From the NCBI RefSeq assembly GCF_021134715.1, contig NC_060028.1:7028501-7092500 (forward strand): 64,000 bases of DNA, in the 5' to 3' direction. Position numbers and translations under genes: made by a program. The notes beneath the pieces are model-generated. The model saw only the letters and a program-made list of their open reading frames with translations, searched no databases and had not been told where the DNA came from. This stretch comes from Daphnia pulex (taxonomy: Eukaryota > Arthropoda > Branchiopoda > Diplostraca > Daphniidae). Below are positions 1 through 12,510 of this stretch, one piece after another (positions within the stretch are counted from its first letter, which is position 1; each line of letters opens with the position of its first letter).

Positions 1-546
1 ATCAGTTGCGCGCATGCCAGGATGCAGAAGTCAACCACCAGCAGCAGAAACATTTGCGGCGGCGGCGGGACGATGAGAGCAAAGGCATTGCCGAGTAGAA
101 CGAGTGCCTTCATCTGCAGCCAGCCGTTGTTTTCGTTCCTCTCTCCCAAGGCAGTGGTGCTGCTCCTCCCCAGCACCAATTGGCCGTCCAGCAGTTGCCT
201 TGCCAGTTCCGGCAGCCCAAGCCGCAGTTTCAGCAGCAACCGCAGTCTCCTCCATGGGCAACAATAACTTTCACTCTGCTCAACACAACACGAGAAAGGC
301 AGGGGGAGGACAAATATGTCGGACTGCCAAAGTTTTGTGGTTCTCTGGAAATTCCGTAGCACTCAGGATGTCACACCTCCACTTTCTGCAAACGGACTGC
401 TGGGATTTATTTCCGGCGAAACACTCGCCCACGACGGACCAAACTCGTATTTTTTTTTTCTTTGTGTGCTGGATAAATTTATTTCGGCGTGTCTGATTTT
501 TAAATTCATTGCCGGTCCATGTTTTTTCTTGTTTTTGTTTGAATAG
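1..546 (+). other. Unresolved upstream part of the RasGEF-like gene
   Basis: This stretch lies directly before a clear acceptor at 545-546. Overlapping open frames cover it on both strands, with low-complexity Ser, Gln and Ala content. It probably contains one upstream coding exon and an intron ending in a T-rich tract (450-540), but I could not decide the frame from family conservation. Confidence 0.3.
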
Positions 547-1247
547 TCGAATCGAATCTTGGCTATCGGGCCGTCGTCCATCAGACTGCTGGATAGCAAG
601 ACGAGGATGCTGGCCAAGTCGCAGTCGACTAGTCATCTCATGCAGGTAATACGCGCTGGCCCATTCATCACGGCAACTGGAGGGTCTGCCCGTCTCTCTT
701 TGATTCTACGATTACACAATCATTTTCGTTTTTGTTAAATTTTTTTGAATTGGGCCATCTGCAGTGGGAGTTGGGTGGCGGGCGGTCACACGATCGAGTG
801 ACGCTGGAATTCCGGGCCACCTACTGGAACGTTGTCGTTCACTCGCCTTCGTCGCTCCAGGATCTCCGGGCGGCCCTGTTGGACTTGCAGCAGCACCGTC
901 GTCGGTGTCATCACCGCTCGTCTTCGTCGTCACTGTCCGGCTCTTATTCCTCGCCGTCCTATTATTCTTCCAAGCCGGATGCTGGCCCTTCCACCGTCGT
1001 TTCCAGACAAGCTCAACATCCTTCAGTGGTTGCTCCCATGCTGCCCTTCCCGGAGAAGGTGGCCCTCAAGTTGATGGAAAGGGAATTCCAACTCTTCAAC
1101 AGCGTCCCACCAATCGACTACCTCCGCTACTGCACCACTGATCTCACTGCCCGTCACCACCACCACCACTACCACCAAGCCTCCGCCGCCGGACAAAAAG
1201 GTGGCCAGCAGCACCAACCCTCGGGCAGCAGGTGTCACTTTATATAG
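547..1247 (+). CDS. FERM-F3-like / RasGEF-domain protein, partial
   Basis: Two exons are supported. Exon 547-645 follows an AG acceptor and ends before GTAATA. The next exon starts at 765 in the same phase and runs either to a donor at 1231/1232 or to a stop at 1247. The joined protein contains IGPSSIRLLDSKTRMLAKSQ and then DRVTLEFRATYWNVVVHSP, which look like the C-terminal PH/PTB-like lobe of a FERM domain. After a Ser-rich linker comes EKVALKLMEREFQLFNSVPP, which fits the start of a RasGEF (CDC25-type) catalytic domain. The remaining roughly 200 residues of that domain were not found in the following 17 kb, so the gene is truncated, has a very long intron, or is misassembled. The exons before 547 could not be fixed: frames in 1-546 are Ser/Gln-rich and ambiguous. 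Domain assignment is by eye. Confidence 0.5.
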
Positions 1248-1374
1248 GCTTTACATATTTAATCTATTTTAAAAAAGGAAAAGTGTCTCCCCCTTTCATT
1301 ACATTTTTGTGGGTTTTATGTATAAGCCAATTCCGTATAGACCACTTCCAACTTGTTTCGTATTCGCCACAGCC

Positions 1375-1665
1375 AAAAGTCGTGCGGCAAGTCGACTATC
1401 GCGCACCATGGCGGGGCATAGCCGAAACATGCTGCAGACTTGGCTAGATTGCGTGCATTTTCCTCGAAGTTGTTTGCTTGTTTAGCTGTCATTTTACTGC
1501 AGTTTGCCCAAAATATTGTATTAATTTCAAGAAAAGTGTTGAAATGGGTAATGGCAAGTGTTGCATTTGTTTTTGTTAGAAGAATTCGTTAATTCGTCGC
1601 AAGGCAAGTTTGCAGCATGTTTCGGCTATCCCCCTCCACGGTGCGTACTAGTCAACTATCTATAT
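1375..1665. repeat. Diverged foldback (inverted-repeat) element
   Basis: The left arm at 1375-1446 begins AGTCGTGCGGCAAGTCGACT and contains the block GCGCACCATGGCGGGGCATA. The right arm at about 1600-1660 is an imperfect reverse complement (GCAGCATGTTTCGGCTATCC). The same arm sequence, much better preserved, builds the perfect palindrome at 18124-18721, so both belong to one repeat family. No coding capacity is visible in the middle. Confidence 0.65.
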
Positions 1666-4600
1666 AGGCTATGGATTATGGAACATTTGAACTTCCGGCA
1701 GTGCGCTAATCAGAACTCAGAAGGAACTACTGCTAGCGCCAAGGCAAAGTTTCATTAGAAAACCTAACCTAACAGCATCGTATTATTACAAGAACTAAAA
1801 TCAAACCCAAATTTTTCTAGTCTCCTCAGAAAAGTAAAGAGTATGTGAATCTCGTGAAATACGAATTCATCGCTATAGTAAATAGTTCAAGTTAACTTGA
1901 TATCACAGTTGAGCAAACCCGCTAGTAAATTGATGTTATTATTACGTTCATTGTGCAGACATCGAATCTAATGCTCTGTCGTTATAATAACGCAACTCAT
2001 TCCGTAATTTTTGTCTCGTTCAATTCTCGGGAACATGTCAAGAGACTAGGGCTGCCATTCAAACAAAGTGTAGCCGACATCATTCTCCAAATTTAAAGAT
2101 TGAGGGGTGAAGGAAGCAAGATGAACAAAAGATCACCTTTTCTTCGATCCTTCTCTCAAAACAGCTTTGTAGTGCAATAATTTTCAAACTAACAATTTAC
2201 TTATAGTGTTAAGGGAAACTGAACGGTCGTGGGAAACAGTCCATTTGAAAACGTCGGACTTATAAGTGGGAGTATAGAAGTCACTAAAAATGGAGCGCAA
2301 AGGAGACAATATACCGGATAAGAGTTGATGTTCATTGTTCAGAATTTAAATATTGCGGCCTTTGGTCTAGATAAATTTCACTAAATTCTGATAACACGGT
2401 GACGCTAGACTGCTTTAAGAAGACTCGCCTCCGGTAGAAAAAGGTTTTCTTTTGTTTCTCTTGCAAACAAAACCAATAAAAAACGTTCTCTCCATAACGA
2501 ATTTCAGCAAACGTCATCGCCAGAGAGAAGATAGTTCAGCATATTGTCTGGCTCTTAGTCAAGTATACAGGCCCTATCTGCTGCCCTTGTAATTTTATTT
2601 AGTGTGCATGTCTTATTATAGGAAAATTGACCAGGAAAATGAAAGCGAATGAAAGAAATGTTTTTACCTTTTTCTTTGTTTACATGGCATTCAGATTTTT
2701 CTCAATTGCACATGCCACGAATTCTTAACTGTTTCACAAACATTTCTATTCGTAGTAGTGAAACGTTATTGAAAATTATGACGCTATGAAATTTGGCCAA
2801 ATTCCTATCCTTTTAGAAAACTAAACACTTCATGCTCAACCATGGATATTTCGTGTCAAAATTGATTTAAAAAAAATGAAATGCAACTATAGGTCGTATG
2901 TTTAACATAATATTTACACATAGAGGTGAGAATAAGTGAAAATCTAAAAAAAATCCCGTTTTATAGACCAGGTGTGCTCGGTTGATGCCTGTAATGCCGA
3001 TGAAAAAGAGTTTTCGTGTGTTAGAGGAGATATATTATTTCGACCACCAGTCATTCAAATTCAGAAGCCATAGATCGCCATAGATATTTCAGAGAATTTT
3101 GTTTGTGTCCAACTCTTGTTATTCAGAGCACACGAGCTTTCTGTCAGCAAGCAGATGCATCCCATTGAAAATGAAAAGTGTCCTTATAAAAAATCCAAAC
3201 TAAAGAAAAACGAAAACGCGAGCAATCGGTATAGAAGGAGAAAGAGGAATTTTATCCGAGGGAGGGGGGATTGAAAAAGACAAGAGAGTTGTCCCAATCC
3301 ATGGGCGGAGAGAGAGGGACGATGGATGAAGCTGACCTTGCTGCTCTAGTTATTATACATGCATCCGCATTGAATTCGCTTATTGACAGTGGAATAACTG
3401 AATGAACCCGTTTGCTTTTATTAAAGGACAAATAGAGACAATGAATGTAGACAAAAAGACCCACAACAACGAAAAACATGGCTTTGTTGAATAGGTTTAT
3501 TTTAGTCACTTCAGAAATTATTGGACAGGACAAGAATTTGAAAACAATATGGGAGTTAAGAACTTTTCTAACCTTCGAAAAGGGAAAAGAAAAAAGAACG
3601 TTGAAAGGAAACAAACGAAAATAAACTTTAGAAAATACCAAAAGACCGTTTTTACATTGTTGGAACCAGTTCTAAAATTCAAGAAATGGGTAATCAAACA
3701 TAGTTTTTATTGAAAATTTGGAAGGAAGAGTATGCATTTTCCATCCCATCTTTTTGTTTTTTTGTCTCATTTTATATGGCAGGTTTTCTTTAAGTAAACA
3801 GCTTACGGACGTTCAGGGCAATGATATCTTTATTTCTAAAAGTTTATCTACCCAATAGTATTCTTTTTGTTTTGGCGAGTCTCGAAGGTATTTATTTCAT
3901 TTCTGGTTTTCTCCAATGAAAAATTCGTTTGAAAAACGGTTTTTTCTCTTTGCAAATTCAAACTCTTGTTTTTGGTTTCTCTCGTTGATTGAACTTGCAG
4001 ATTCGGTTGGTCTTAAGAAATAATTCATGTGGCTTGCACGAGAATTGGTTTTATTTCTTGACTTTCCCTTTTTTAAATAATTGGCATCTCCCTTTCTCGT
4101 GCGACTCGCATTTAGAAATCCTCCCTTTCTAATTGCATTTATTATAAATCCTTTTTTTGCCTCTAGCTCTTGGTCTATTTTCTGTTAGCATTCCTGATCC
4201 TCTTCTGATTTTTTGAGCACAAAATAATTTCCGTAGTATTTTAGTAGTTTCTGGTGGTAATGATCTAGAGCTTGTACGTTATCGACGGTTGAAATTGTGT
4301 ATCACGTGAGTTGATTTGAGAGCTTGATCCATTGTAGAAAAAATTTGATTTCCCTGCAACGTGTTGCTATTGTTGATTTCTAATTGAAGTTTTAGATTGG
4401 TTTTCTCTGGTCACCTTTGGTACCTTACAAATAACGATATCCGGTTCGTTATCAGAAAGTCTTTTTGATGTAGTACCAAATTCTTTTTCCTTTTCAACCA
4501 AAAATTTTCAATTTTCCTTAATTTTTAACAAATATTTAATAATGTGATTAGATTTTAAAAAAATATAATCTTTTGTCCCCAAGCAAATCGGCTTAGTGGT

Positions 4601-5980
4601 AGTACTTCAAGATTGATTCTTCAAAATGTCCTGCGTGGTATTTTGCTCTATGATTGACAAGAGTTTTGTAATCATTCAAAACTTCTGTTCTGTACATAAT
4701 TCGCCCATGTGTTCATCGAATAGTTTCATTTTTTTCATTTCCGGTATTTATAGATGAGGGGTAAAACATTTATTTTCAATTTAAAAAACTGTCTAATGTA
4801 ATAAAAAAACATGTAAACCTAATAAATCATGAATCAAGAATGTTAAAATTTTAAATCAAGTTACTTAAGTACCAGATTAAAAATAAATTACTTTAAAAAT
4901 TTTCTGTAGTTTCCTGACATTGTATTTTGATTGAATTTTTTGGTTTGACATCCATTCATCCCTACTCTCGTGTACGGTAATGAGCTACGCTGAAATAAAT
5001 TAATAAAACAAAAAAAGGGGTTTTTGTTTGAAATATCAAAAAGAATTTTGTCTTTTTCTAGTAATCCGTGTCAACTGCGTAGCTCTGTGGAGCTACAACT
5101 GGGTATCATTGTTTACATACATAATGATTCATGGTTATGAACGAAGAAGAGGGGAAAAATAGTATATTGGCTCTTATCGCATAATTAAAACAGTGAAAAA
5201 TGGGAAAAGTTTTGTCTGGTTTGCAATGGTACAATACAGTAGCTGAAAATCGGCATTTTTACAGCAAATGATGCCTTTCGAAACCATGTTCTACACAGAA
5301 GTTTTAGAGCTAAAGTAACATAAATTATTTTTAAATACCTTTCCAAGTACTAGATTATCTATTTTTCTCGCACTTCAATATTGTTCGTATGTGATGGTGC
5401 TGGGTAATACATCATCATTTTCGTATTCGTTGCTGCAAAAATCTATTACTACCTCCGGGGGGTAAACCATGTTGAACACGTGAATAATGTTATCATCGAT
5501 GAATCACAGTGATACCCTTCGTTATGGAGAGTTAATTGTTCTATTGAAATAGACTTGTTCTTTTTGGCGCCAAAAAAATTGCTGCATATAAGGTTGAAGA
5601 GAACGAAAAAAAGGGAGTTAGATAATGAGAGCTTGAGGCAGCAGGCCAATGGTCATCAGTTCTCCAACTCGTGCGATTGGTTGAAGTAGTTGTGCTTAGG
5701 CGGCTCGTGCTATTTGAGATTTTTTGTTTTATTGCGAAATCATGAACTAAAGTAAAGCCTGACAACCCAATTGAAGTCATTAAAAAGGCTGGAAATAGCA
5801 ATTTTGTATAGATTTCTGTACCAAGTTCATTCGGAATCATTATACTTAGAAACCTTAAACAGAAGAACCGAATCCGAATCTAAAACGAATTTATGTTCCG
5901 GATTTCTTTAGCCGAGTTATTATAAAGTTAATAGAAGCCCCCTTTTGGCCATGGCTTCCGATACCTCTAGATGGCCCATT
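1666..5980. other. Gene-free AT-rich stretch
   Basis: Only short open frames without recognisable domains or splice logic occur here on either strand (for example minus-strand frames at 3252-3641 and 5449-5840). There are long A/T-rich runs and no clear gene. It may be intron or intergenic DNA decayed from old transposons. Confidence 0.5.
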
Positions 5981-5982
5981 GA

Positions 5983-6030
5983 TAGGGGAGACCGTTCCCA
6001 CTTTGTACACAGGGGAAACATTGGACAGCG
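5983..6030. repeat. Short dispersed repeat, copy 1
   Basis: The segment starts AGGGGAGACCG and ends near TTGGACAG. A similar spaced pattern (AGGGGAGACCG, CCGCTTGGGACACCGGG, TTGGACAG) occurs at 10201-10244. The two probably come from one transposon family, but similarity was judged by eye over only about 45 bp. Confidence 0.4.
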
Positions 6031-6377
6031 CAAATAACATATAATATTTGCCTTTTTTATTTATGAACTTTCTTTGTGAAAACTTTCCACTTTTTAACTC
6101 ACCCTTTTCCAAGACTGTTTTTTGGACCGAACATTCACTTGACAAAGTGTGATCAGAACTCTCTCCAAAATCTGTATTTACATTTTTCCTCTGACGACAA
6201 TATTGTGTAAATTATTTGTGTGTTAATTGATATTAAAAAAAGTTTCGCGTCCCTTGCGTTGAAATTTTTTGCTTTCTAGTGTGCCAAAAAATTGAGGACT
6301 TTTCTGTGTCTTGATTAAGAAAAAATATCGCGACACACGTCAAGGCGAGTTATCGTTTCAAGTATGCATTACTATGT

Positions 6378-8905
6378 TTGCAATGTAATTTTACGCGGCG
6401 GTATGCCGACCTTGAATCGTTTATTGTTCATGTAAAGAAAAATCTCATTGAGGTTAGATTGACAGGTAATTTCTACCAGCACGCAAACCAAGTTAACTCT
6501 CCCCTCGGTCATTTTGACGACAGTTACATAGATCCTGATGTTGAAATGGAAGCTAGACCTGTTTAACTTGAATCATATGGTAAAAAAAATTAAAACTCTG
6601 CTTTTAAAAATTATTAGAAACATTAGTATAGCCTTTCACCGAAGATATTTTGAAAAATTTTGCTGACTTTCTAAATGTTCTCCGTAGCAATATATTTTCA
6701 ATTGTAGATATTATAGATATATCTCACGAGGATAGTGTTTTGGTGATTGACGAAGTGGACCGTGCGTTAAATGCCGTAAGAAATGTTAACAATGTATATA
6801 AGGCAACCGATTCCTAATATAACCACCCCTTATTTGTAGAACCAAAAGCTATAACTCTAGGCTATAAAAAGATCAGTTGAGAAATGGAACCAATGTGGCA
6901 AATTTTGAACGTGAGGAAGAATCCTTTTATATTCCATTAATTAAAACGCTTTTTAAAAATAGTTTTAAGTGACACTGAAATGGCAGATTTTATTATTTAT
7001 AAAAAAGACGAAGGCGTTCCCGCTGGTAGTTATCCGAAACACGGTTCTAAATATCAGATACATCCTCTTTTTTCAGAAAAAACAAAACAAAAATCTTGGT
7101 GCGGATTCAATTGTCGTACGAGGGGATGGGCACAAAAAACTCCCTCCGAGGTCACTCTTCCATACACAACAGAGAAATTTTTTATTTTACTATTCAAAAT
7201 TTTCTTCCCCAACGTACATTTATTAGCCGTGTTATACTGGTGATTAAAAAAAATGGATTCTGACCCATTATTGATTGTTTCATGCAAGCTATCAGTGTAC
7301 TCGAAACTACTGGAGAACCACTATCAAGACCTTACTCATAGTCTTGATGTGCAACAGCAAATGACAAGTGGAAATACTCACACACAAGGTGTGACAAATG
7401 AAATTGCACTGAAAGATTCTATTTTGTTTCATACTGCAGAAAATATGATGGTTGACCTCTTGCACACATTTCCAGAAGGGATTATTACATATGAGTAAGA
7501 ACGGAATGTGTTCCACGTTCATACCAACATTCGCAAGTTGTTTACGATGAAACAATAATAAAATGATAGGATTCATTGGATTTTTAGTATAGCGGAGGTT
7601 GATAAAGGTAACGCACCCGCAGAACTTGATGCTATCAAGTAGCTGGGCAATGGTCTATCTCCAAAACTAATTATGGAAACGAAATGATGGCCCTCTCACG
7701 TCTTGTTTGTATAATTTGGGCTAGTGTTTTTATGAAGAGTTATGATGAAGATGAGCAGGATGAAAATTGGGAGCTGTTGCTGCAACATCAAACACTTCAA
7801 GCGTTCTGGATTTCTTTGCTGGGGTTTACGAAGAGCATTTATTGTTGTTCCAACAACTGTTCCCTACTTTGCCAATCAAGCCTAAACAACATTATTTAGT
7901 ACATTTCAAAAGTATGGTGTTGATGAATGGATCCTTTACTTACATCTGTTGTTTCAAATATGAAAATATATTTAAAAAAACTGGCCCATATAGTATGCAA
8001 TTTATAAAACATTCCCAAAACCTTGAATTTCCGTAACCAGTTGACTTTCCTTTGGCACACGATACAACGGAGTAGAATACGAAACGTTTGCTCAGCTAAT
8101 GAAGCGAGGCGGGAGCCCTCAGCCTTTTATAACAAGGCGGTCATCTTCAGCCTCTACGCTAAGATTGCTTCGGATGGTGCAATGCCAATTGCGCCATCGA
8201 ACGAAATCTTTCTCTTCTTGCACCACCACATCCTGGTGATGGTGCAACTGTGTCTGTGTTTGCGTCTCACTTCTACGGTGATGGCGCAATCCTAGCTAAG
8301 CGTAAATGAAGCCCAGGCTCTATCTCTTCCTAGCAGAGTCGTACCGGCAGTGTATCCCCGCGTATATCTAAAATAGAAGTAACTATTGCATTATGTGTTT
8401 GTGTCTGTGTTTCTCTTAACTTAAGTTTAGTGCCTCATCTTTGCGATAACGCAAATCATGACACTACCCAAAAAATCTTGTTTACTACAATTTGCTCCCT
8501 CCCGGGCGAAGCCACAATTTCCTCACGGTCGTCTTTAGCTATAGAGAGTGTTGTGAACACGTCGACAAAATTTGTAGTTTGGGGAAGACGATATTCGGTT
8601 GGTAATGTGTTATTATTGGGGAAATGCCAAATGCAACATGAGCTTCAATTCGGACTAATTCATAAAATTATTTGTATTCAAGAACATCGCTGTATGTGTA
8701 TTTTCTTGTTAAAAAGTTCAATGCCTTGGTATAGCATTCAAGCGTAAATGCTTATTTAGTTCAAGAAAGGGGTGGCTCAGATCCAAGTGATTTTTCTTGT
8801 GTAACGGTAAAAAGTGACCCATTGGATTTATACGTACCAATAGCAGATGGATCTGTTCCTCTCGTTAGATTGCGATATTTCATAATGAAAATTTGAACGA
8901 TTGCT
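6378..8905 (+). pseudogene. Decayed transposase-like ORF (transposon relic)
   Basis: Several broken plus-strand frames lie in collinear order. They match the general layout of a transposase-like protein family common in arthropods and fish. In order: a CxxxF...LxxFxxH zinc-finger-like start (6378-6566); the segment ENMMVDLLHTFPEGIITYE (about 7438-7495), resembling the family hallmark D-x-MHDLLEGV-x-x-Y; then DENWELLLQ and FQQLFPTLPIKPKQHYLVHF (about 7755-7910), resembling its H-rich C-terminal region; and finally GRRYSVGNVLLLGKCQ (8580-8630) and DPLDLYVPIADGSVPL (8816-8865). Multiple stops and frameshifts interrupt it, so it cannot encode an active protein. The family name is uncertain; no terminal repeats were identified. 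Confidence 0.55.
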
Positions 8906-10738
8906 TTACGCCAGTTCTCAGAAGATTTATTCTATGTTATTTTAGTTTCAATCTGTTCTTTTTTTTACATTTGTTATCCAATGTCTAGCTTTCCTTTTCA
9001 GTTTTCAATATCTTTTCCAGCCCTTGGCGCTGTAAATTTCACAAGTGCAAGAACAACACATTTGAAAAAAAAATTTGAAGTAGCAAGTCACGTTCAGTTG
9101 GTCTCAAAACGTTTGTATTCTGTGTAGCCGAAAATGTCAAAAATCATTCGCGTTTTGTTTAAAGAAGGTGGGGGGAAATGCTGTCCAACGAAGGAAATCT
9201 GTTTGAAGATTTACTTCAACTCAGTAATTTTTTTCTCTATATGTTTTAACTAGATGTTTTCTTTTTTATTTACCAGTTATTCCAACCGTATGTTTACATT
9301 TGTGCATATTTAAAGTCGCGTCAGAATCAAAACGTAAAAAATTTAAGTACAAGACTGGGGCGGCTATGAAATTCCGTCGGACAAGGAGTTTCAACGTTAT
9401 ATCTTAAACAAAGATCAGCCAAAGCTTATCGTTTGGACTTACTTAATTGGATTTTGCAAAATAAATAAACGTCAGTCCGACGTCAGCACGATAAACCATA
9501 TCTTTTATATGACCTTGAACTGAACTGAATAATAAACTATTGAATAAATGTTAAGTATTATCGTGTAAGATAAGTAATATACAGTATTATCGACATATAT
9601 CTGCAGCAAGACTAACACCTTAAAAGGGATATTTCACGTTACCTTGATTTTTGTTTTGACCTTTAAAATAAAAGGTTGTTTGAAAAGATAAAAAATATTG
9701 GTGTGAAGGTTGTTCGGAGCTGGACATAAATCCAGTCTTATTTACCAAAATGTCATTTGGAATTAAGACGTATATAATGTCCAAAAATCTATTGGACATC
9801 TACGTCCAGAATGCTCGTTATGGACAATTGTCCATAAATTCCTGGACATTTTTGGTAGAGAGTATATGTTGTTAAGTAGTGGAAAGGGCGATCAATTGGT
9901 TGTCCATATGATCAATAATTTCAAACGGAGGATATCGTGGATCTCGTTAATGTACATATTCATTGGATATCAATACAACTTAGCTGTGCTGGATGGGATT
10001 ATCGTGATGATTGACATATTTTGTATTTACTGTGAAATTTAGGAACGATGTTATAATTTTTGGAACCACCTGAAAAAATTTCCTGCAATTTCGATTATTT
10101 TTACTTTATTCCTGGAATCATAAAGAAAATTAAACAAGGATGATGTGATAATGAAACAAATTTGGTGTAGCAAAATCAATAGTACTTATTGTTTTTTCAT
10201 AGGGGAGACCGAACCCGCTTGGGACACCGGGCTATGTTGGACAGTGAAAAAATAAATAGTATAAATCGCTGTAATGTGCTGAATTTAATTTATGTTATTC
10301 TAATATGTACTATCTTGATGTTCAGTTAGTTTTTTAAACGTCCGCGTATTTATTGTGGAGTTATTCACGAAATAAAAAAACATTGAAAAAAATTTGAAAA
10401 TTTTTTACCGCTTTATTTCTCACTGTGTTGTAATTAGATAACATATAATTATTTTGTTTCCACCATGTTGTAGCTGCGTCGTTCTCATAAAATACGTAGT
10501 AAAAAAATGCGTCCCATAGTTTATCCGCAATTGATTTTATAGTGGAGGGTGGAGGTCTGAGGTCACTCTGGACAATTTTCGTTGGTAATATTGGACAAGA
10601 AAGGGGAGGAACCTGGGCGGAGCTTGGGCGGGGCCAAATAAAAGCGCAAATTTAATACGTAGACGCCAGATCCTGAACAAATACTGATTATACCTTATTT
10701 ATACAATGTATGATTATAACTTTTTCCCCATAAAACTA
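8906..10738. other. Gene-free repeat-like stretch
   Basis: No open frame of note is present. The DNA is AT-rich. It contains a patch rich in GGACA/TCCA words (9720-9860, a run of short GGACAT and TGTCCA motifs in both orientations) and a second copy of the short dispersed repeat at 10201-10244. It is probably non-coding parts of old transposons. Confidence 0.4.
10201..10244. repeat. Short dispersed repeat, copy 2
   Basis: This resembles 5983-6030 (AGGGGAGACCG then TTGGACAG about 35 bases later). It lies about 500 bp from the psq-type fragment at 10739-11053, so it may be non-coding sequence of the same element; that link is inference. Confidence 0.4.
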
Positions 10739-11053
10739 TTAATGCAGGACGAATAAAACGAAGTAATTTTCGTGAAAAACATTGTTTATTTTACTTCTGG
10801 AATGAATGTGATACATAAATAACAATAAACAGAAACGAACTAACAATTTCTTTGTAAGACAAGAAGGTAGCAAACCACACGCGTGGTGTCGTTTTGAGTA
10901 AGATCCAATTGTCAACTTGGCCAAGCCATATCTTTCAGCTGCTTTTCTTATTGAGGATCTTCCTGACAACACTTCACAGATTGCAATTTTTAGTTTCTCC
11001 TCGTGATGTCCATTTTTTACAGTTTTGTGTATATAATGGCGAGGCATCTGCAA
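10739..11053 (-). pseudogene. psq-type helix-turn-helix fragment, transposase-derived
   Basis: The minus-strand frame begins MQMPRHYIHKTVKNG and continues EEKLKIAICEVLSGRSSIRK and AAERYGLAKLTIGSYSKRH. This is the pattern of the HTH_psq DNA-binding domain found at the N terminus of pogo/Tigger/CENP-B-like transposases and their domesticated relatives. After about 57 residues the similarity stops and the frame runs into low-quality sequence, with no DDE catalytic part. It is either a transposon remnant or a first exon whose partners are missing. The surrounding DNA is repeat-rich, which favours a remnant. Confidence 0.6.
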
Positions 11054-12009
11054 AATATATTATTAAACATTAGCCTATTATTTGTAAATGTATAAATAAG
11101 CTGCATGTATGAATGAATGACTAAACAACTTATGCATCTATCTCTAGACTCAGTTTGCAGTATGTATCTCAATCTGACAAGAAAAATCTTGTTCTGCGAT
11201 GAACCTAACACATTAAACATGATGGAACTTTAGTCATTACTAATTGTAAATGTATTAATAATCTTTCATTACTGTATCGTTGAATTACTTTACAATTTAT
11301 GAATGAAACCAGACTGGAATAATAATGCTGTGGGTATATCTATCTGCCAGGGCCAATATTTTTCGTTGTTGAACCTAACACAACAAAAAAAAGTTGATAA
11401 CAGCTGCTAAATAATAAATTCTAATATCATCTGCCTTCTTTTTGGGTTAATGACGAATACAATCACTACCATCAAACAGGAAGCATAAATCAAAGGTAGG
11501 CAGCACTGGGCAAACAAAAAATGCCGCTGTTAAAAATCTGCTGGTGTCAAACAACCAAAAAATAAAATTATCGGTATTTTCGTCAAACGTAACAAAAAAA
11601 TCTTCACGAACCCTCAAATTCTCGACATATTCTACGGCAACCATTATTCAAACTGAAAAACACAAGGGGCGTTTACAACAGGGATAATCGATTATTGAAT
11701 ATGGATTCCATTCAAGCTACGCTCTCCCTTATCTTGTTCCCATTAAATGTTTAAACTGAGTTTCCCCATAAGGAATTGTGTTCAATTTTTTCATTAAACT
11801 TCATATCTAGGTACAGTTTGAAAAGCTACGCATTCCTCATTTTTAGTAATTTTTACTTTATTTTTCGCCGATTTAAGGCCACGTCCAAAGTGGTACAGAA
11901 ATGAGTGCGATTTTACCCCACACAGTAAAAAACCTCCCCCTAAATTGCAAACCTTAAAAATATCACCAATTGTCACTTTAAAACTATAATAACAAAAGGA
12001 AGAAAAAGG
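11054..12009. other. Gene-free stretch
   Basis: Only short frames with no recognisable domain are seen on either strand (for example minus 11447-11644). No repeat structure was noticed. Confidence 0.4.
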
Positions 12010-12441
12010 GGCAGTGGCCTAGAGTGGCACGGAATCACCAATCTAATCAAACTTAACGCCATTCGATAGAGCTCGTTAAGCCGATTCGAATGGTATATGG
12101 GAAAGTTTGTGCAAATGAACGCATCCCTGAGTAAATCGACTTTAAAGTTTTTGGTTTACCGGGCTTCCGTAGCGTCCTTGGCCGCCCCTTTGCGCACCCC
12201 TGAGCCCACCCCTCGTCCCTTGAGGGATCACCCCTATTTTATTTCTCGGTACTTGAGAGCCTTTTTTTCGAAAAATTTTTGTCCACCTACGGACTCGATC
12301 TCGGAACTTACTTGCTCAACATGTACTACCAACCGAGTACTATAACCACTACACCATGGAAGTTGTGGAGAGACGGACTTCAAATACATAAAAAGACAAA
12401 GGTTTTTTGGCACCTTCTCTTGTTTTTTTTGTTGACGTGCC
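12010..12441 (-). mobile_element. tRNA-derived SINE, left copy (minus orientation)
   Basis: On the minus strand this contains an RNA polymerase III A box TGGTGTAGTGG (complement of 12346-12356) and a B box GATCGAGTCC (complement of 12291-12300), about 45 bp apart as in tRNA genes. A longer tRNA-unrelated body follows toward 12010. The whole unit is the reverse complement of 13112-13572, with scattered mismatches. No intact tRNA cloverleaf is claimed; the box layout and multiple copies fit a SINE. Confidence 0.75.
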
Positions 12442-12510
12442 CGCAATACCAATAACAACCGTCAGGGTAAGCCGATGACTGATGGAGTCGCATAGGGTGG
12501 CCACAATTAT

